Part shown: positions 53,334 through 62,585 of the stretch, piece by piece
Layout of the letters: each line of letters starts with the position of its first letter
Numbering within the stretch: the stretch's first letter is position 1
Assembly: GCF_024919275.1 (NCBI RefSeq)
Contig: NZ_JANWGH010000001.1
Location: 124,001 to 188,000, forward strand
Length of the DNA: 64,000 bases
Direction: 5' to 3'
Source: Algoriphagus limi
GTDB taxonomy: Bacteria > Bacteroidota > Bacteroidia > Cytophagales > Cyclobacteriaceae
Notes under the pieces: generated by a model
Seen by the model: only the letters and a program-made list of their open reading frames with translations
Told to the model about the DNA's origin: nothing
Database searches by the model: none
Position numbers and translations under genes: made by a program

Positions 53334-54779
53334 TTATCCTACAGATCCTTCCAAGGTGAGAGCCAAGAGTTTTTGTGCTTCTACCGCAAACTCCATAGGC
53401 AATTGATTCAATACTTCTTTTGCATACCCGTTCACGATCAAGGCTACTGCATCTTCGGTGTCGATTCCACGCTGATTGCAATAGAAGATTTGATCTTCGC
53501 CAATTTTGGAAGTGGTTGCTTCGTGCTCCACTTTAGCGGTTGGGTTTTGAATATCGATGTATGGGAAAGTATGTGCTCCACATCGGTCTCCCATTAATAA
53601 GGAGTCGCACTGGGAGAAATTTCGAGCATTGGTTGCTCGCTTCATTACTTGAACCTGACCTCGGTAAGAATTTTGGGATTTTCCTGCGGAAATACCTTTA
53701 GAAACGATTCGTGATTTGGTGTTTTTACCAATGTGAATCATCTTGGTTCCGGTATCAGCTTGCTGCATATTATTAGTAACAGCTACAGAATAGAATTCTC
53801 CCACAGAGTTATCACCTTTCAAAATACAGGAAGGGTACTTCCAGGTAACTGCAGATCCTGTTTCAACCTGAGTCCAAGAAATCTTAGAATGATCTCCGGC
53901 GCAAATTCCGCGCTTGGTCACAAAGTTGTAAATACCGCCTTTTCCTTCTTTATCTCCCGGAAACCAGTTTTGAACGGTAGAGTATTTTACTTCAGCATGA
54001 GCGGCAGCATAAATTTCAACAACAGCTGCATGAAGCTGATTTTCATCTCGTTGAGGAGCTGTACACCCTTCTAGGTAAGAAACGTATGACTCATCCTCCG
54101 CAACAATCAATGTTCGTTCGAATTGACCAGTATTTGCTGCATTGATTCTAAAATAGGTGGATAGCTCCATTGGGCATCTTACACCTTTTGGGATGTAGCA
54201 GAAAGATCCATCTGAAAATACAGCGGAGTTCAGAGCTGCATAGTAGTTGTCTGTCATGGGTACTACAGAACCCAAGTATTTTTTCACCAACTCAGGATGT
54301 TCTTTTACAGCTTCGCTGAAAGAACAGAAAATAATTCCAAGCTTGGCAAGTGTATCTTTAAAGGTGGTTGCTACAGAAACAGAATCTAACACTGCGTCTA
54401 CTGCAATACCTTGTAATCTCTTTTGTTCGTTAAGTGAAATACCCAAACGCTCATAGATAGCCAACAATTCAGGGTCTACTTCGTCAAGGGATTTTGGCTT
54501 TTTAGTCTGCTTTGGGGCAGAGTAGTATCTGAGTTTTTGGAAATCCACTTTAGGATAATGGATGTTAGCCCATTCCGGCTCTTCCATTGTCTGCCAAGTA
54601 CGGAAAGCTTTCAGTCTCCACTCCAAAAGCCATTCTGGCTCTTCTTTCTTAGCGGAAATCCAACGGATAATTTCTTCATTTAATCCGACGGGAGCTTCAT
54701 CAGCCTCATAGTTGACAGACCAACCGTGTTCGTATTCTTTGGAAGTGAACTCCTCTAAAATCTGATTGTCTTTGCTCAT
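53334..54779 (-). CDS. sufB: Fe-S scaffold protein SufB
   Basis: SufB, 481 residues from the ATG at 54779 ([11 protein letters not shown]); an ATG 45 bp earlier would add an atypical hydrophobic stretch. Main scaffold of the SufBC2D complex. Conserved: [57 protein letters not shown], the [15 protein letters not shown] segment and the Cys in [21 protein letters not shown]. First gene of the operon; no SufR/Rrf2 regulator is next to it, and about 230 bp separate it from the Lrp gene upstream. Confidence 0.97.
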   Translation of the reverse strand: MSKDNQILEEFTSKEYEHGWSVNYEADEAPVGLNEEIIRWISAKKEEPEWLLEWRLKAFRTWQTMEEPEWANIHYPKVDFQKLRYYSAPKQTKKPKSLDEVDPELLAIYERLGISLNEQKRLQGIAVDAVLDSVSVATTFKDTLAKLGIIFCSFSEAVKEHPELVKKYLGSVVPMTDNYYAALNSAVFSDGSFCYIPKGVRCPMELSTYFRINAANTGQFERTLIVAEDESYVSYLEGCTAPQRDENQLHAAVVEIYAAAHAEVKYSTVQNWFPGDKEGKGGIYNFVTKRGICAGDHSKISWTQVETGSAVTWKYPSCILKGDNSVGEFYSVAVTNNMQQADTGTKMIHIGKNTKSRIVSKGISAGKSQNSYRGQVQVMKRATNARNFSQCDSLLMGDRCGAHTFPYIDIQNPTAKVEHEATTSKIGEDQIFYCNQRGIDTEDAVALIVNGYAKEVLNQLPMEFAVEAQKLLALTLEGSVG

Positions 54780-54936
54780 GCGTGAGTTATTTAGACTAAT
54801 TACATTTAGAATGCGAAGGTACAACTTAAATTGAAAAATAAATGTTCAATTTCATTTGAAAATTCTATCAGAGATGCTGTTTGTCAATCAAAATGAGCTA
54901 GAAATACCAGTTTCTAGTTTTGCAAAGGCTTGAGCA

Positions 54937-54972
54937 AAAAATAAAGGAAGCCCTTTTGAGACTTCCTTTTAA
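54937..54972 (-). terminator. Rho-independent terminator after the Lrp-family gene
   Basis: AAAGGAAG/CTTCCTTT stem with an 11-nt loop; on the minus strand it is followed by a T-rich tract. It isolates the regulator from sufB. Confidence 0.7.
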
Positions 54973-55009
54973 TTGTAATATTTATTTAGATTTAGTCCAA
55001 ATAGTTTGT

Positions 55010-55486
55010 CTATTTGCTTTCTTTATCGAAAAACTGAATTGGTCTATTGATGCTTTCTTCCAAAACTATCAATGTTTCAGTTCGGTCAATTCCTTCTACT
55101 TTTTGGATTTTATCCAACACAAGTCGTAAATGATTGGTGTCCCGGCAAATGATCTTTGCGAAGATGGAGTAATTGCCAGTAGTATAATAGGCGTTAACAA
55201 CTTCAGGAATTTCCTTCAAACGTTCTATGACCGTATCATAGAGTGAACTTTTTTCAAGGTAAATTCCCAGGAAAGCCGCAATATCATATCCCAATTTGGT
55301 GAAGTTGATATTGAGTGTTGCACTTTTGACTACACCCATATCTTCCAATTTCTTCATTCTGACATGGACGGTCCCAGATGACACAAATACTTTTTTGGCT
55401 ATTTCTGTATATGGTGTTTTAGCGTCCTCGTTGAGGAGAGAGATGATTTTGAGGTCTATGTTGTCGATATCTAAAATTTTATCCAT
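55010..55486 (-). CDS. Lrp/AsnC-family transcriptional regulator
   Basis: Regulator of 158 residues. Winged HTH at about residues 8-57 (IDLKIISLLNEDAKTPYTEI, then FVSSGTVHVRMKKLEDMGVV), followed by the RAM/AsnC ligand domain (AAFLGIYLEKSSL, VVNAYYTTGNYSIFAKIICRDTNHLR). Family members sense amino acids and form octamers. Which genes it controls is not evident; it is separated from sufB by a terminator and faces an intergenic region of about 360 bp. Confidence 0.92.
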   Translation of the reverse strand: MDKILDIDNIDLKIISLLNEDAKTPYTEIAKKVFVSSGTVHVRMKKLEDMGVVKSATLNINFTKLGYDIAAFLGIYLEKSSLYDTVIERLKEIPEVVNAYYTTGNYSIFAKIICRDTNHLRLVLDKIQKVEGIDRTETLIVLEESINRPIQFFDKESK

Positions 55487-55609
55487 CTTTTTGCTTAGGA
55501 TTTAGATGATTTTTAAAGAAACTGCCAGTAAATTAGAGATTGTTCAAAATATTGCAAAATTATTTTTTCAATTTGTAATTGAATTGAAAATGTTTTTACT
55601 TTGAGGCTG

Positions 55610-55775
55610 ATTCATTAAGTTTGAGAAAATTTGGAAATACCTGTGAATAGAAACTTAATATTTTGAGTACTAGTCACTTTTCCGAATTATCAGTTGATAT
55701 CGAACTTTTAATCTCTAAAGTTATATTTGGGTTTATATTCTGAAAAAAGTCTTGCCGTTGGTAAGGCTTTTTTGT
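55610..55775 (+). ncRNA. Candidate small RNA with own promoter and terminator
   Basis: The 368-bp gap between the Lrp gene (minus) and the next plus-strand gene contains a strong orphan terminator: AGTCTTGCC/GGTAAGGCT at 55748-55769 followed by TTTTTTG. No plus-strand gene lies before it. About 150 bp upstream a TTTG box (55572-55575) and a near-consensus TACTTTG (55597-55603) are spaced like a Bacteroidota promoter. Together they would give a transcript of about 165 nt with no good ORF. Confidence 0.35.
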
Positions 55776-55854
55776 TTTCCTAATTAAAAAATAAAATGCA
55801 AAAAATTGTATTTGAAAATTTTTTTGTTGTATTTTTGAATATTCATTGAAAGTC

Positions 55855-56385
55855 ATGGAATTCAAAGCATCATTGGTTCGGTACATTTTGGCGATTTTGG
55901 TTGTTTCCTTAACAGCTTTTCAGCCTGCGAAAACTTCTCTCGCGCAAGGAGATCGAAGTATTATCTCGATGGGACCAGAAGTTGCCTATAATAATATAAG
56001 GTTACGCACAGTTGAAACTCCTTTAGAAGTCAACTCTTCCAAACAATTCAAGTCTGGTAATTTGGAGCCTTTGACGGTCATTGAAAAAAACCTTGCTAAT
56101 AACCTAGAGTCCCATTGGACATGGCCTGAGTATACTTTGGAAATGATTGACTCTTACTCTCCGTTTTTGTTCAGAACCAAAAAGTCTCAAGAAATTGAAG
56201 AGGTAAAAGTGATCCTTTTAGTTAATTCAAGAGGAAGACTTTCTGGCTATGAGATGATGACTGAGGTAGACCGAGGTACGCAGGAGAGATTAGATTATTT
56301 GATCCGAAAGCTACCTGAATTGAAGCCTGTTCCGGGATTTGATTCGTATTCCGCTGAAGCTTTTGAATTGACAATCAAGAAGTAA
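55855..56385 (+). CDS. Secreted hypothetical protein, about 176 aa
   Basis: Start chosen at the ATG at 55855; an upstream TTG would add three residues. The first 35 residues form a signal peptide (YILAILVVSLTAFQPAKTSLAQG). The rest is mixed alpha/beta and contains a TonB-C-like pattern near the end (VILLVNSRGRLSGYEMMTEVDRGTQERLDYLIRKLPELKPVPG), seen in envelope proteins. No enzymatic motif. Probably periplasmic. Precedes the M14 peptidase gene by 86 bp on the same strand. Confidence 0.6.
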   Translation: MEFKASLVRYILAILVVSLTAFQPAKTSLAQGDRSIISMGPEVAYNNIRLRTVETPLEVNSSKQFKSGNLEPLTVIEKNLANNLESHWTWPEYTLEMIDSYSPFLFRTKKSQEIEEVKVILLVNSRGRLSGYEMMTEVDRGTQERLDYLIRKLPELKPVPGFDSYSAEAFELTIKK

Positions 56386-56471
56386 GCTTAATTTTCTTCA
56401 TTTTTATTTAAATGGTGGTGCAGGGATTCTCCTGCATTTTTACTTTTATTAGTCAAGAAACCACCATTCCT

Positions 56472-58388
56472 ATGCGAAATTATTTCTATTTGGCCTTTTC
56501 GGTTCTATTGACTGGACAGGCCTATTCCCAAGTGAAGGATTTTCGGCAGGAGAAACCTTTTCCTGAAAAAAATCAAAAAGCTAAATTTTACACAGTTCAA
56601 GGGGAAAGACATGGTCCCTCATTTTTCAAAAAGGAAACTTTTCCAGAAGTGGAGTACACCCCGGGGGAAAGTTTGAATTTTGATCACTACCATACAGTTG
56701 AGGTCATGTATCATTGGTATGAGAAATGGGCGGCTGATTATCCGGACATCACCGATTTATATGTGATCGGATATTCTTATGAAGGTCGGCCAATTTATCA
56801 AATGACCATTGCTAATAAAAAGACTGGCAAGGATACAGACAAACCAGCTGCTTACTTTGAAGGCGGACGACATTCTGGAGAGATTACTTCGAGTGAGTCG
56901 ATTCTCTGGTTGACAAAGCATTTGTTGGAGAATTACGGCAAGGATGAGGAAATCACTCACCTTATAGATACTAAGGCTATTTACCTGCGTCCACAGAATA
57001 ATCCGGATGGTTCTAATCTATACCTATACACCGCTCAGCGCAATAGGAGTACAGTAAAACCTCACGACAACGATCGTGACGGATTGATTGACGAGGATCC
57101 TGAAGAGGATTTGGACGGAGATGGTATCATTTACCAAATCCGAAAAAAGGCGGTTACGGAGGAAGAAAAGAAAAAAGCCAATTTCATTATTGATCCAGAA
57201 CACCCATCAGGAAAGCTGATGAAGCGGGTTTTTCCTGGAAAAGGAGATTATTTGGTTTATACAGAAGGGATTGATAATGATGGAGATGGAAGCTACAATG
57301 AAGATGGAGTAGGAGGATTGGACTTACACCGGAATTATCCGGAAAATTGGCGTCCTGATATTGGTGGTGACCTAACAGGACGAGGATACACGCAATATGG
57401 TGCAGGTGAATTTCCATTAAGTGAAGCGGAGACACGATCTACTGTTCTCTGGATTTTGAGCCATCCGAATATTTCGGTTGTTAATTCCATGGATACTCGA
57501 GTTCCTATGCATCTCCGTCCACCATCAACTTCCAAAAGTGAGGAGCGAATGTATCCGGAAGATTTAGCGATTTACAAGGAAATGGATGAGCTTGGATTGT
57601 CTTACACGGCTTATCCTTGGGCTGGAGATGTTTATGAAACCTATGCAACCCGATATAAGGTCAATCGGATGACTGGAGATCCTTTGAAGCCGTCTCCATT
57701 GTTTGGCCACGGGCCGGATTTTGGGTATTTCTATTTTGGCAGTATATGGTATGGAGATGAGCTCTGGAATAATGGAGCAATGAAAGATTACAACCAAGAC
57801 GGAATATATGACGATTACGACGGCTTGGTTTGGGATGAACAAGAAAATGGTGGGAGAGGATTTAAATCATGGACTCCATTTGTGCATCCAGAATTAGGTG
57901 AAGTTGAAATTGGAGGGTTCCATCCGAAGTTCTTTGGGCAAAATGGACCAACCTGGCAGCTGGAAGACTGGGCCAAGAAGCAGGCACTTTTCAATTTGGC
58001 TATGGCTAAGCGCCTACCTGAATTAAAGGTGGAAAATCCGGTAGTTGAAAAATTAAAAGATGGACTTTATGAAATCACTCTCCAATGGACAAATGTAGGA
58101 GGATTGCCGGTAGCTTTGGAGCAGGCAAAACTTGTCAAAATTGTTCAGGAAGACCGTGTCTCTTTGGAGTTTGAAAAGGAATTGACAGAGGGGTATGAAA
58201 ATGCCAAAGTGAAAATCATTTCTCCAGAATTGTATGACAAAACCATCTACTCCGGACATACTGGAAAAGGAGAGACTAAAACCGTTACTTTCCAAGTAGA
58301 AGTATCTGGTAACGAGCCAGTGGAGGGAAAAATAAAACTTTCCTCTACGAGAGGAGGGTTATTTGTGCAGGAATTTAAGCTAAACTAA
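56472..58388 (+). CDS. M14-family zinc carboxypeptidase, secreted
   Basis: I start it at the ATG at 56472 (MRNYFYLAFSVLLTGQAYSQ, signal peptide); an upstream ATG adds 20 residues that would spoil it. Length 638 residues. M14 carboxypeptidase: HxxE zinc ligands in GGRHSGEITSSES (about residue 132-144) and the substrate-binding LHRNYPENW (about 288-296). It also carries Asp-rich calcium-type stretches (DNDRDGLIDED, DNDGDGSYNED, DYNQDGIYDD). Cleaves C-terminal residues of extracellular peptides. 12 bp before the S9 peptidase gene, so the two form a peptide-degrading operon. Confidence 0.9.
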   Translation: MRNYFYLAFSVLLTGQAYSQVKDFRQEKPFPEKNQKAKFYTVQGERHGPSFFKKETFPEVEYTPGESLNFDHYHTVEVMYHWYEKWAADYPDITDLYVIGYSYEGRPIYQMTIANKKTGKDTDKPAAYFEGGRHSGEITSSESILWLTKHLLENYGKDEEITHLIDTKAIYLRPQNNPDGSNLYLYTAQRNRSTVKPHDNDRDGLIDEDPEEDLDGDGIIYQIRKKAVTEEEKKKANFIIDPEHPSGKLMKRVFPGKGDYLVYTEGIDNDGDGSYNEDGVGGLDLHRNYPENWRPDIGGDLTGRGYTQYGAGEFPLSEAETRSTVLWILSHPNISVVNSMDTRVPMHLRPPSTSKSEERMYPEDLAIYKEMDELGLSYTAYPWAGDVYETYATRYKVNRMTGDPLKPSPLFGHGPDFGYFYFGSIWYGDELWNNGAMKDYNQDGIYDDYDGLVWDEQENGGRGFKSWTPFVHPELGEVEIGGFHPKFFGQNGPTWQLEDWAKKQALFNLAMAKRLPELKVENPVVEKLKDGLYEITLQWTNVGGLPVALEQAKLVKIVQEDRVSLEFEKELTEGYENAKVKIISPELYDKTIYSGHTGKGETKTVTFQVEVSGNEPVEGKIKLSSTRGGLFVQEFKLN

Positions 58389-58400
58389 TACGAGTTATTT

Positions 58401-61217
58401 ATGTCAATTTTACGCAGATCACTAGGAATGGGGCTTGTGGTAGCCCTGCTCTTTAGTTTTCATGTTCAGGCTCAGCAAAAACGATCTTTGACACATGGAG
58501 ACTATGACGGATGGGAGAGTTTGTCCTCCGATCGAATTACTAAAAATGGGGAATGGGTTGGTTACATGATTTCTCCACAGGAAGGAGATGCAAGATTGGA
58601 AATCATGCCTTATCGTCAGCCCACCCAGAAGATGATTATTCCTCGTGCATCGGGATGGAATTTTACTCCAGATGATGCCTTCGCGGTGGGAAAAATTGTA
58701 CCTCAATATGATTCTGTTCGGGTTTTGAAGCTCAAAAAGACCAAAAAGGATGATATGCCCAAGGACAGTCTTTTTATCTATGATTTGAAAAAAGGGTCTT
58801 TGGAAAAATTTGCTCAGGTGAAGGCTTTTTCAATTCCTGAAAAAGAAGGCAGTTGGATTGCTATTCAGTTTGAAAAAGAAAAACCAGCTAAAAAAGATCC
58901 AGCCGATTCTACAGCAAAGGCTGAAAAACCTAAAAAAACGGATGGTACCAAACTCTTGGTTCGAAGTTTAGATGGAGGAAAAAGCTTTGAGTTTGAGCGT
59001 GTGAAAAGCTTTGGATTTTCTCCTAATGGGGATTTCCTGCAATTTGTTTTAGCAGAGGAAGATACCTTAGACAATGCAGCTATTCATATTTTGAATCTTG
59101 AGTCTGGAGTTGAATCCACAATTCATGAAGGATATACAGAATATAGCCGCATGCGTTTTTCTCCGAATTCATCCTATTTGGCATTTGTCACCACAGATGA
59201 TTCCACGAAATCAGAAAAACCTTACTACTCATTGATGCTATATCAAACTGCATCGGGGAGTTTAGAGGCTGTAGCTGATAAAGATGCTACTGGAATTTTG
59301 GAGTCAGGAAGAATCAGTCAAGATGAGTCCTTACAGTTTTCTGAAAATGAAAAGATGCTCTTTTTCGGGGTAGCAGAGGATTATATAACCTATGCTTATG
59401 AGGAAGACACTACTATTTTGGATGAGGATCGGGTGAGCTTGGATATATGGGGTTGGCAGGATGATGAAATTCAACCTATGCAGCTTCGAAATAAATCCAG
59501 AGAAGAAAAACGTGCCTATAAAGCTGTTTTGGATCTTTCAAGCAAACAAATCAAGCAACTCGAAGATCGGGAAGTAAAAAATGTAATGCTTCCTAGTAAA
59601 ATCGAAAATGAGGTTGCAATTGCTTGGTCCGATCAACCTTATCGACGGGAATACAGCTGGAATATTCAAATTGGCCGCGATATTTATCTAGTTGATTTAA
59701 ATACTGGAGATCGAACACTTATTGAAAAGGATGTTCCTGGTATGCCTAGCCTCTCTCCAGCAGGAAAGTATGTGACTTGGTACGCTTCCCGAGATTCTGC
59801 TTGGGTCGCATATGATCTTCAGTCTAAAAAGAAAATCAATTTAACCGAGAATATTGATGTTCCTTTTTATCAAGAACTTCATGATTCGCCATCATTGCCG
59901 GGTTCTTATGGTTCTGGAGGTTGGTTAGCCGATGACGCAGCTATTTTGATTAATGATCGCTATGATATTTGGAAAATTGATCCTCAAAATCCCGGATCCG
60001 CTCAGATGATTACTCGAGGTGAGGGTCGTAAAAACAAGATTGAATTCAGAAGACAATCCATTGAATCCGAAGAGCGCTTCATTGATCCAAAATCCACCCT
60101 CTATCTCTCAGCCTTCAATGAGATGACCAAAGAGTCAGGAATGTATATGGGAGATTATGAGGGCAAAAAGCTAGAGAAAATCTTAATGACCCCTCACCGA
60201 TATTATGGTTTAAAGAAAGCCAAAGATTCGGATGAGATTTTAATTAGAAGAAGTACTTATCAAGAAAATCCTGATTTGTTTGTAGGTGACTTGAAGTTCA
60301 AAGACCTCAAAAAGGTATCCAACCTCAATCCACAGCAAGCTCAAATCAAATGGGGTAGTGTGGAATTGGTAAGTTATCTAGCTAACGATGGGACTCCTTT
60401 ACAGGGATTGCTCTTTAAACCGGAATATTTCGATCCTGCGAAGAAATATCCAATGATGGTGTATTTCTACGAGCGAAACAGCGATGGATTGCATAATTAC
60501 CGCACGCCAGCTCCTTCCGCTTCCACCATCAATATTCCATATTTTGTAAGTAATGATTATTTGGTTTTTGTTCCTGATATCAAGTATGACCTCGGGTTAC
60601 CTGGGCCAAGTGCTTACAACTGCATTATTCCAGGAGTACAATCCATAGTAGCTAAAGGTTTTGTCGATGCTGAGAATATGGCAATCCAAGGTCAAAGCTG
60701 GGGAGGTTATCAGGTGGCTTATTTGATTACCCAGACGAATATGTTTAAAGCAGCTGGTGCCGGAGCTCCTGTCGTCAATATGACTTCTGCCTATGGTGGA
60801 ATTCGATGGGGAACAGGAATGAGCCGTATGTTCCAATATGAGCAAACACAGTCTCGAATCGGCGGTACACTTTGGGAAAAGCCGCTTTATTACATCGAAA
60901 ACTCACCTTTATTCTTCATGGATAGAGTTCAAACCCCGGTATTGATTATGCACAATGATGAAGATGGAGCAGTTCCATGGTATCAGGGTATTGAGATGTT
61001 TATGGCTCTCAAGCGCTTGAATCGTCCTGCTTGGTTGCTTCAGTATAATGGAGAAGATCACAACTTAAGACAGCGAAAAAACAGAAAGGACCTTTCTGTC
61101 CGTCTGAGCCAGTTCTTTGATCATTACTTGAAAGGGGCACCGGCTCCGCTTTGGATGACGGAAGGTCTTCCTGCAGTAGAGAAAGGAAGAACGCTTAAAT
61201 ATGAATTAGAAGATTAA
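58401..61217 (+). CDS. Prolyl-oligopeptidase-family (S9) serine peptidase, secreted
   Basis: Secreted peptidase of 938 residues with signal peptide (GLVVALLFSFHVQAQ). N-terminal part is a WD/propeller-like region (SFGFSPNGDF, MRFSPNSSYLAF). The C-terminal alpha/beta hydrolase has Ser766 in GQSWGGYQ, Asp855 in HNDEDGAVP and His887 in GEDHNLR, completing the S9 triad. Degrades oligopeptides outside the cell or in the periplasm. Cotranscribed with the M14 peptidase. Its last 12 bp overlap the convergent NTF2-like gene. Confidence 0.92.
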   Translation: MSILRRSLGMGLVVALLFSFHVQAQQKRSLTHGDYDGWESLSSDRITKNGEWVGYMISPQEGDARLEIMPYRQPTQKMIIPRASGWNFTPDDAFAVGKIVPQYDSVRVLKLKKTKKDDMPKDSLFIYDLKKGSLEKFAQVKAFSIPEKEGSWIAIQFEKEKPAKKDPADSTAKAEKPKKTDGTKLLVRSLDGGKSFEFERVKSFGFSPNGDFLQFVLAEEDTLDNAAIHILNLESGVESTIHEGYTEYSRMRFSPNSSYLAFVTTDDSTKSEKPYYSLMLYQTASGSLEAVADKDATGILESGRISQDESLQFSENEKMLFFGVAEDYITYAYEEDTTILDEDRVSLDIWGWQDDEIQPMQLRNKSREEKRAYKAVLDLSSKQIKQLEDREVKNVMLPSKIENEVAIAWSDQPYRREYSWNIQIGRDIYLVDLNTGDRTLIEKDVPGMPSLSPAGKYVTWYASRDSAWVAYDLQSKKKINLTENIDVPFYQELHDSPSLPGSYGSGGWLADDAAILINDRYDIWKIDPQNPGSAQMITRGEGRKNKIEFRRQSIESEERFIDPKSTLYLSAFNEMTKESGMYMGDYEGKKLEKILMTPHRYYGLKKAKDSDEILIRRSTYQENPDLFVGDLKFKDLKKVSNLNPQQAQIKWGSVELVSYLANDGTPLQGLLFKPEYFDPAKKYPMMVYFYERNSDGLHNYRTPAPSASTINIPYFVSNDYLVFVPDIKYDLGLPGPSAYNCIIPGVQSIVAKGFVDAENMAIQGQSWGGYQVAYLITQTNMFKAAGAGAPVVNMTSAYGGIRWGTGMSRMFQYEQTQSRIGGTLWEKPLYYIENSPLFFMDRVQTPVLIMHNDEDGAVPWYQGIEMFMALKRLNRPAWLLQYNGEDHNLRQRKNRKDLSVRLSQFFDHYLKGAPAPLWMTEGLPAVEKGRTLKYELED

Positions 61218-61652
61218 ATCATCAAAAAAGGCTGTCAGTTTAAAATTGACAGCCTTTTTTACTTTGTAGGAATAATCCTGGATTTTCGAAATCAATCCAT
61301 CTTTAAACTCAAAAACCGTTCTTCCCCATAAATTGATTTCATCCCCTTTCTTCTTATTTCCATCCGGAAAATCTTCTGCAAGGACTGCGTGATAATTAAG
61401 GTGAACGTCTGTATATCTCGCTTGATGTATCCATTTTTTCGGAGAGATTTCTCGATTTTCAAAAAGCTTTACGGCTTTTTCAGCTTGCTTTTGAAATTCT
61501 TGAATTCCTTTAGTTTCAAGAGTCTTGTCTCCGTTTGAATAATTTTCAAAAACTACATCTTGATGTAAAACCTTTAGCATTCCCGGTACATCAAGATGAT
61601 TGTATCCCGAAATGTATTGTTCGATTAGTGTTTCTCTTTTAAGGTTTAGCAT
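61206..61652 (-). CDS. NTF2/SnoaL-like protein
   Basis: Protein of 148 residues with the SnoaL/NTF2-like layout: YISGYNHLDVPGMLKVLHQDVVFENYSNGD at residues 12-41, WIHQARYTDVHLNYHAVL and TVFEFKDGLISKIQDYSYK. Function varies widely in this fold (isomerases, ligand binding). Its last codons are formed by the stem of a terminator hairpin and the stop is shared with the S9 gene end, so both genes are convergent and overlap. It lies 20 bp past thyA in the same direction? No: thyA ends at 61672, so it follows thyA and may be cotranscribed. Confidence 0.75.
   Translation of the reverse strand: MLNLKRETLIEQYISGYNHLDVPGMLKVLHQDVVFENYSNGDKTLETKGIQEFQKQAEKAVKLFENREISPKKWIHQARYTDVHLNYHAVLAEDFPDGNKKKGDEINLWGRTVFEFKDGLISKIQDYSYKVKKAVNFKLTAFFDDLIF
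61224..61260. terminator. Terminator hairpin inside the NTF2-like coding end
   Basis: AAAAAAGGCTGTCA pairs with TGACAGCCTTTTTT around TTTAAAATTG-type loop bases. It serves the S9 peptidase transcript on the plus strand while also encoding the last residues of the minus-strand NTF2-like protein. Confidence 0.8.
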
Positions 61653-61671
61653 ATCAAAAAGAGGTAAAGTT

Positions 61672-62466
61672 TTAAACTGCTACCGGTGCTTTGATATGAG
61701 GGTGTGGGTCATAATTAACCAATTCAAAATCCTCATACTTGAATCCAAAGATGTCCTTGACATTTGGATTGATCTTCATGGTAGGAAGAGGGCGGCATTC
61801 GCGACTGAGTTGGAGATGAGCTTGCTCTAAGTGGTTTAAATAAAGGTGTGCATCTCCAAAGGTATGAACGAACTCACCAGGTTCCAGGTCACAGACTTGG
61901 GCAACCATCATCGTGAATAGTGCATAAGAAGCAATATTAAATGGAACTCCCAGAAAGACATCTGCACTTCGCTGGTACAATTGGCAAGAAAGTTTGCCAT
62001 CTGCTACATAAAACTGGAAAAGTGTATGACAAGGAGGAAGCGCCATTTGATCTACATCAGCTACATTCCAGGCGCTGACGATATGTCTTCTACTGTCTGG
62101 TTTATTTTTGATTTGATCAATCAGTTTTTTGATTTGGTCAATTTCTCCACCTTTTCCGTCCGGCCAGTGTCTCCACTGATAGCCATAAACAGGACCTAAA
62201 TCTCCATCTTCATCAGCCCATTCATCCCAGATCGATACTCCATTGTCTTTTAACCAGCCGATGTTTGTGCTTCCTCTTAAAAACCAAAGCAATTCAATGA
62301 TAATCGAACGAAGATGAAGTTTTTTTGTGGTAACAACCGGAAATCCCTCCGATAGGTCGAAACGCATTTGGTGGCCGAAAATGCTCAGCGTCCCGGTTCC
62401 TGTACGGTCAGTTTTTTTCACTCCCTCATCCAGGATTCGTTGCATTAATTCGTGGTATTGCTTCAT
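61672..62466 (-). CDS. thyA: Thymidylate synthase
   Basis: ThyA of 264 residues, the same length as the E. coli enzyme. It makes dTMP from dUMP using methylene-THF. Catalytic Cys146 is in [12 protein letters not shown]; the dUMP-binding Arg/His are in [11 protein letters not shown] and [11 protein letters not shown]; the folate-binding [20 protein letters not shown] is present. Complete. About 120 bp separates it from the divergent MMPL gene, enough for two promoters. The NTF2-like gene follows 20 bp downstream on the same strand. Confidence 0.98.
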   Translation of the reverse strand: MKQYHELMQRILDEGVKKTDRTGTGTLSIFGHQMRFDLSEGFPVVTTKKLHLRSIIIELLWFLRGSTNIGWLKDNGVSIWDEWADEDGDLGPVYGYQWRHWPDGKGGEIDQIKKLIDQIKNKPDSRRHIVSAWNVADVDQMALPPCHTLFQFYVADGKLSCQLYQRSADVFLGVPFNIASYALFTMMVAQVCDLEPGEFVHTFGDAHLYLNHLEQAHLQLSRECRPLPTMKINPNVKDIFGFKYEDFELVNYDPHPHIKAPVAV

Positions 62467-62585
62467 GGTTTTTTAATTGAAATTAATCGATGATCTAAGA
62501 TACAAGCTTCCTTTGAAAATCGGAATGAAAACAATGGACTTCAATTCTGATTAATATTGTCATAAGTCAAAGAATCTCCAGTTCC

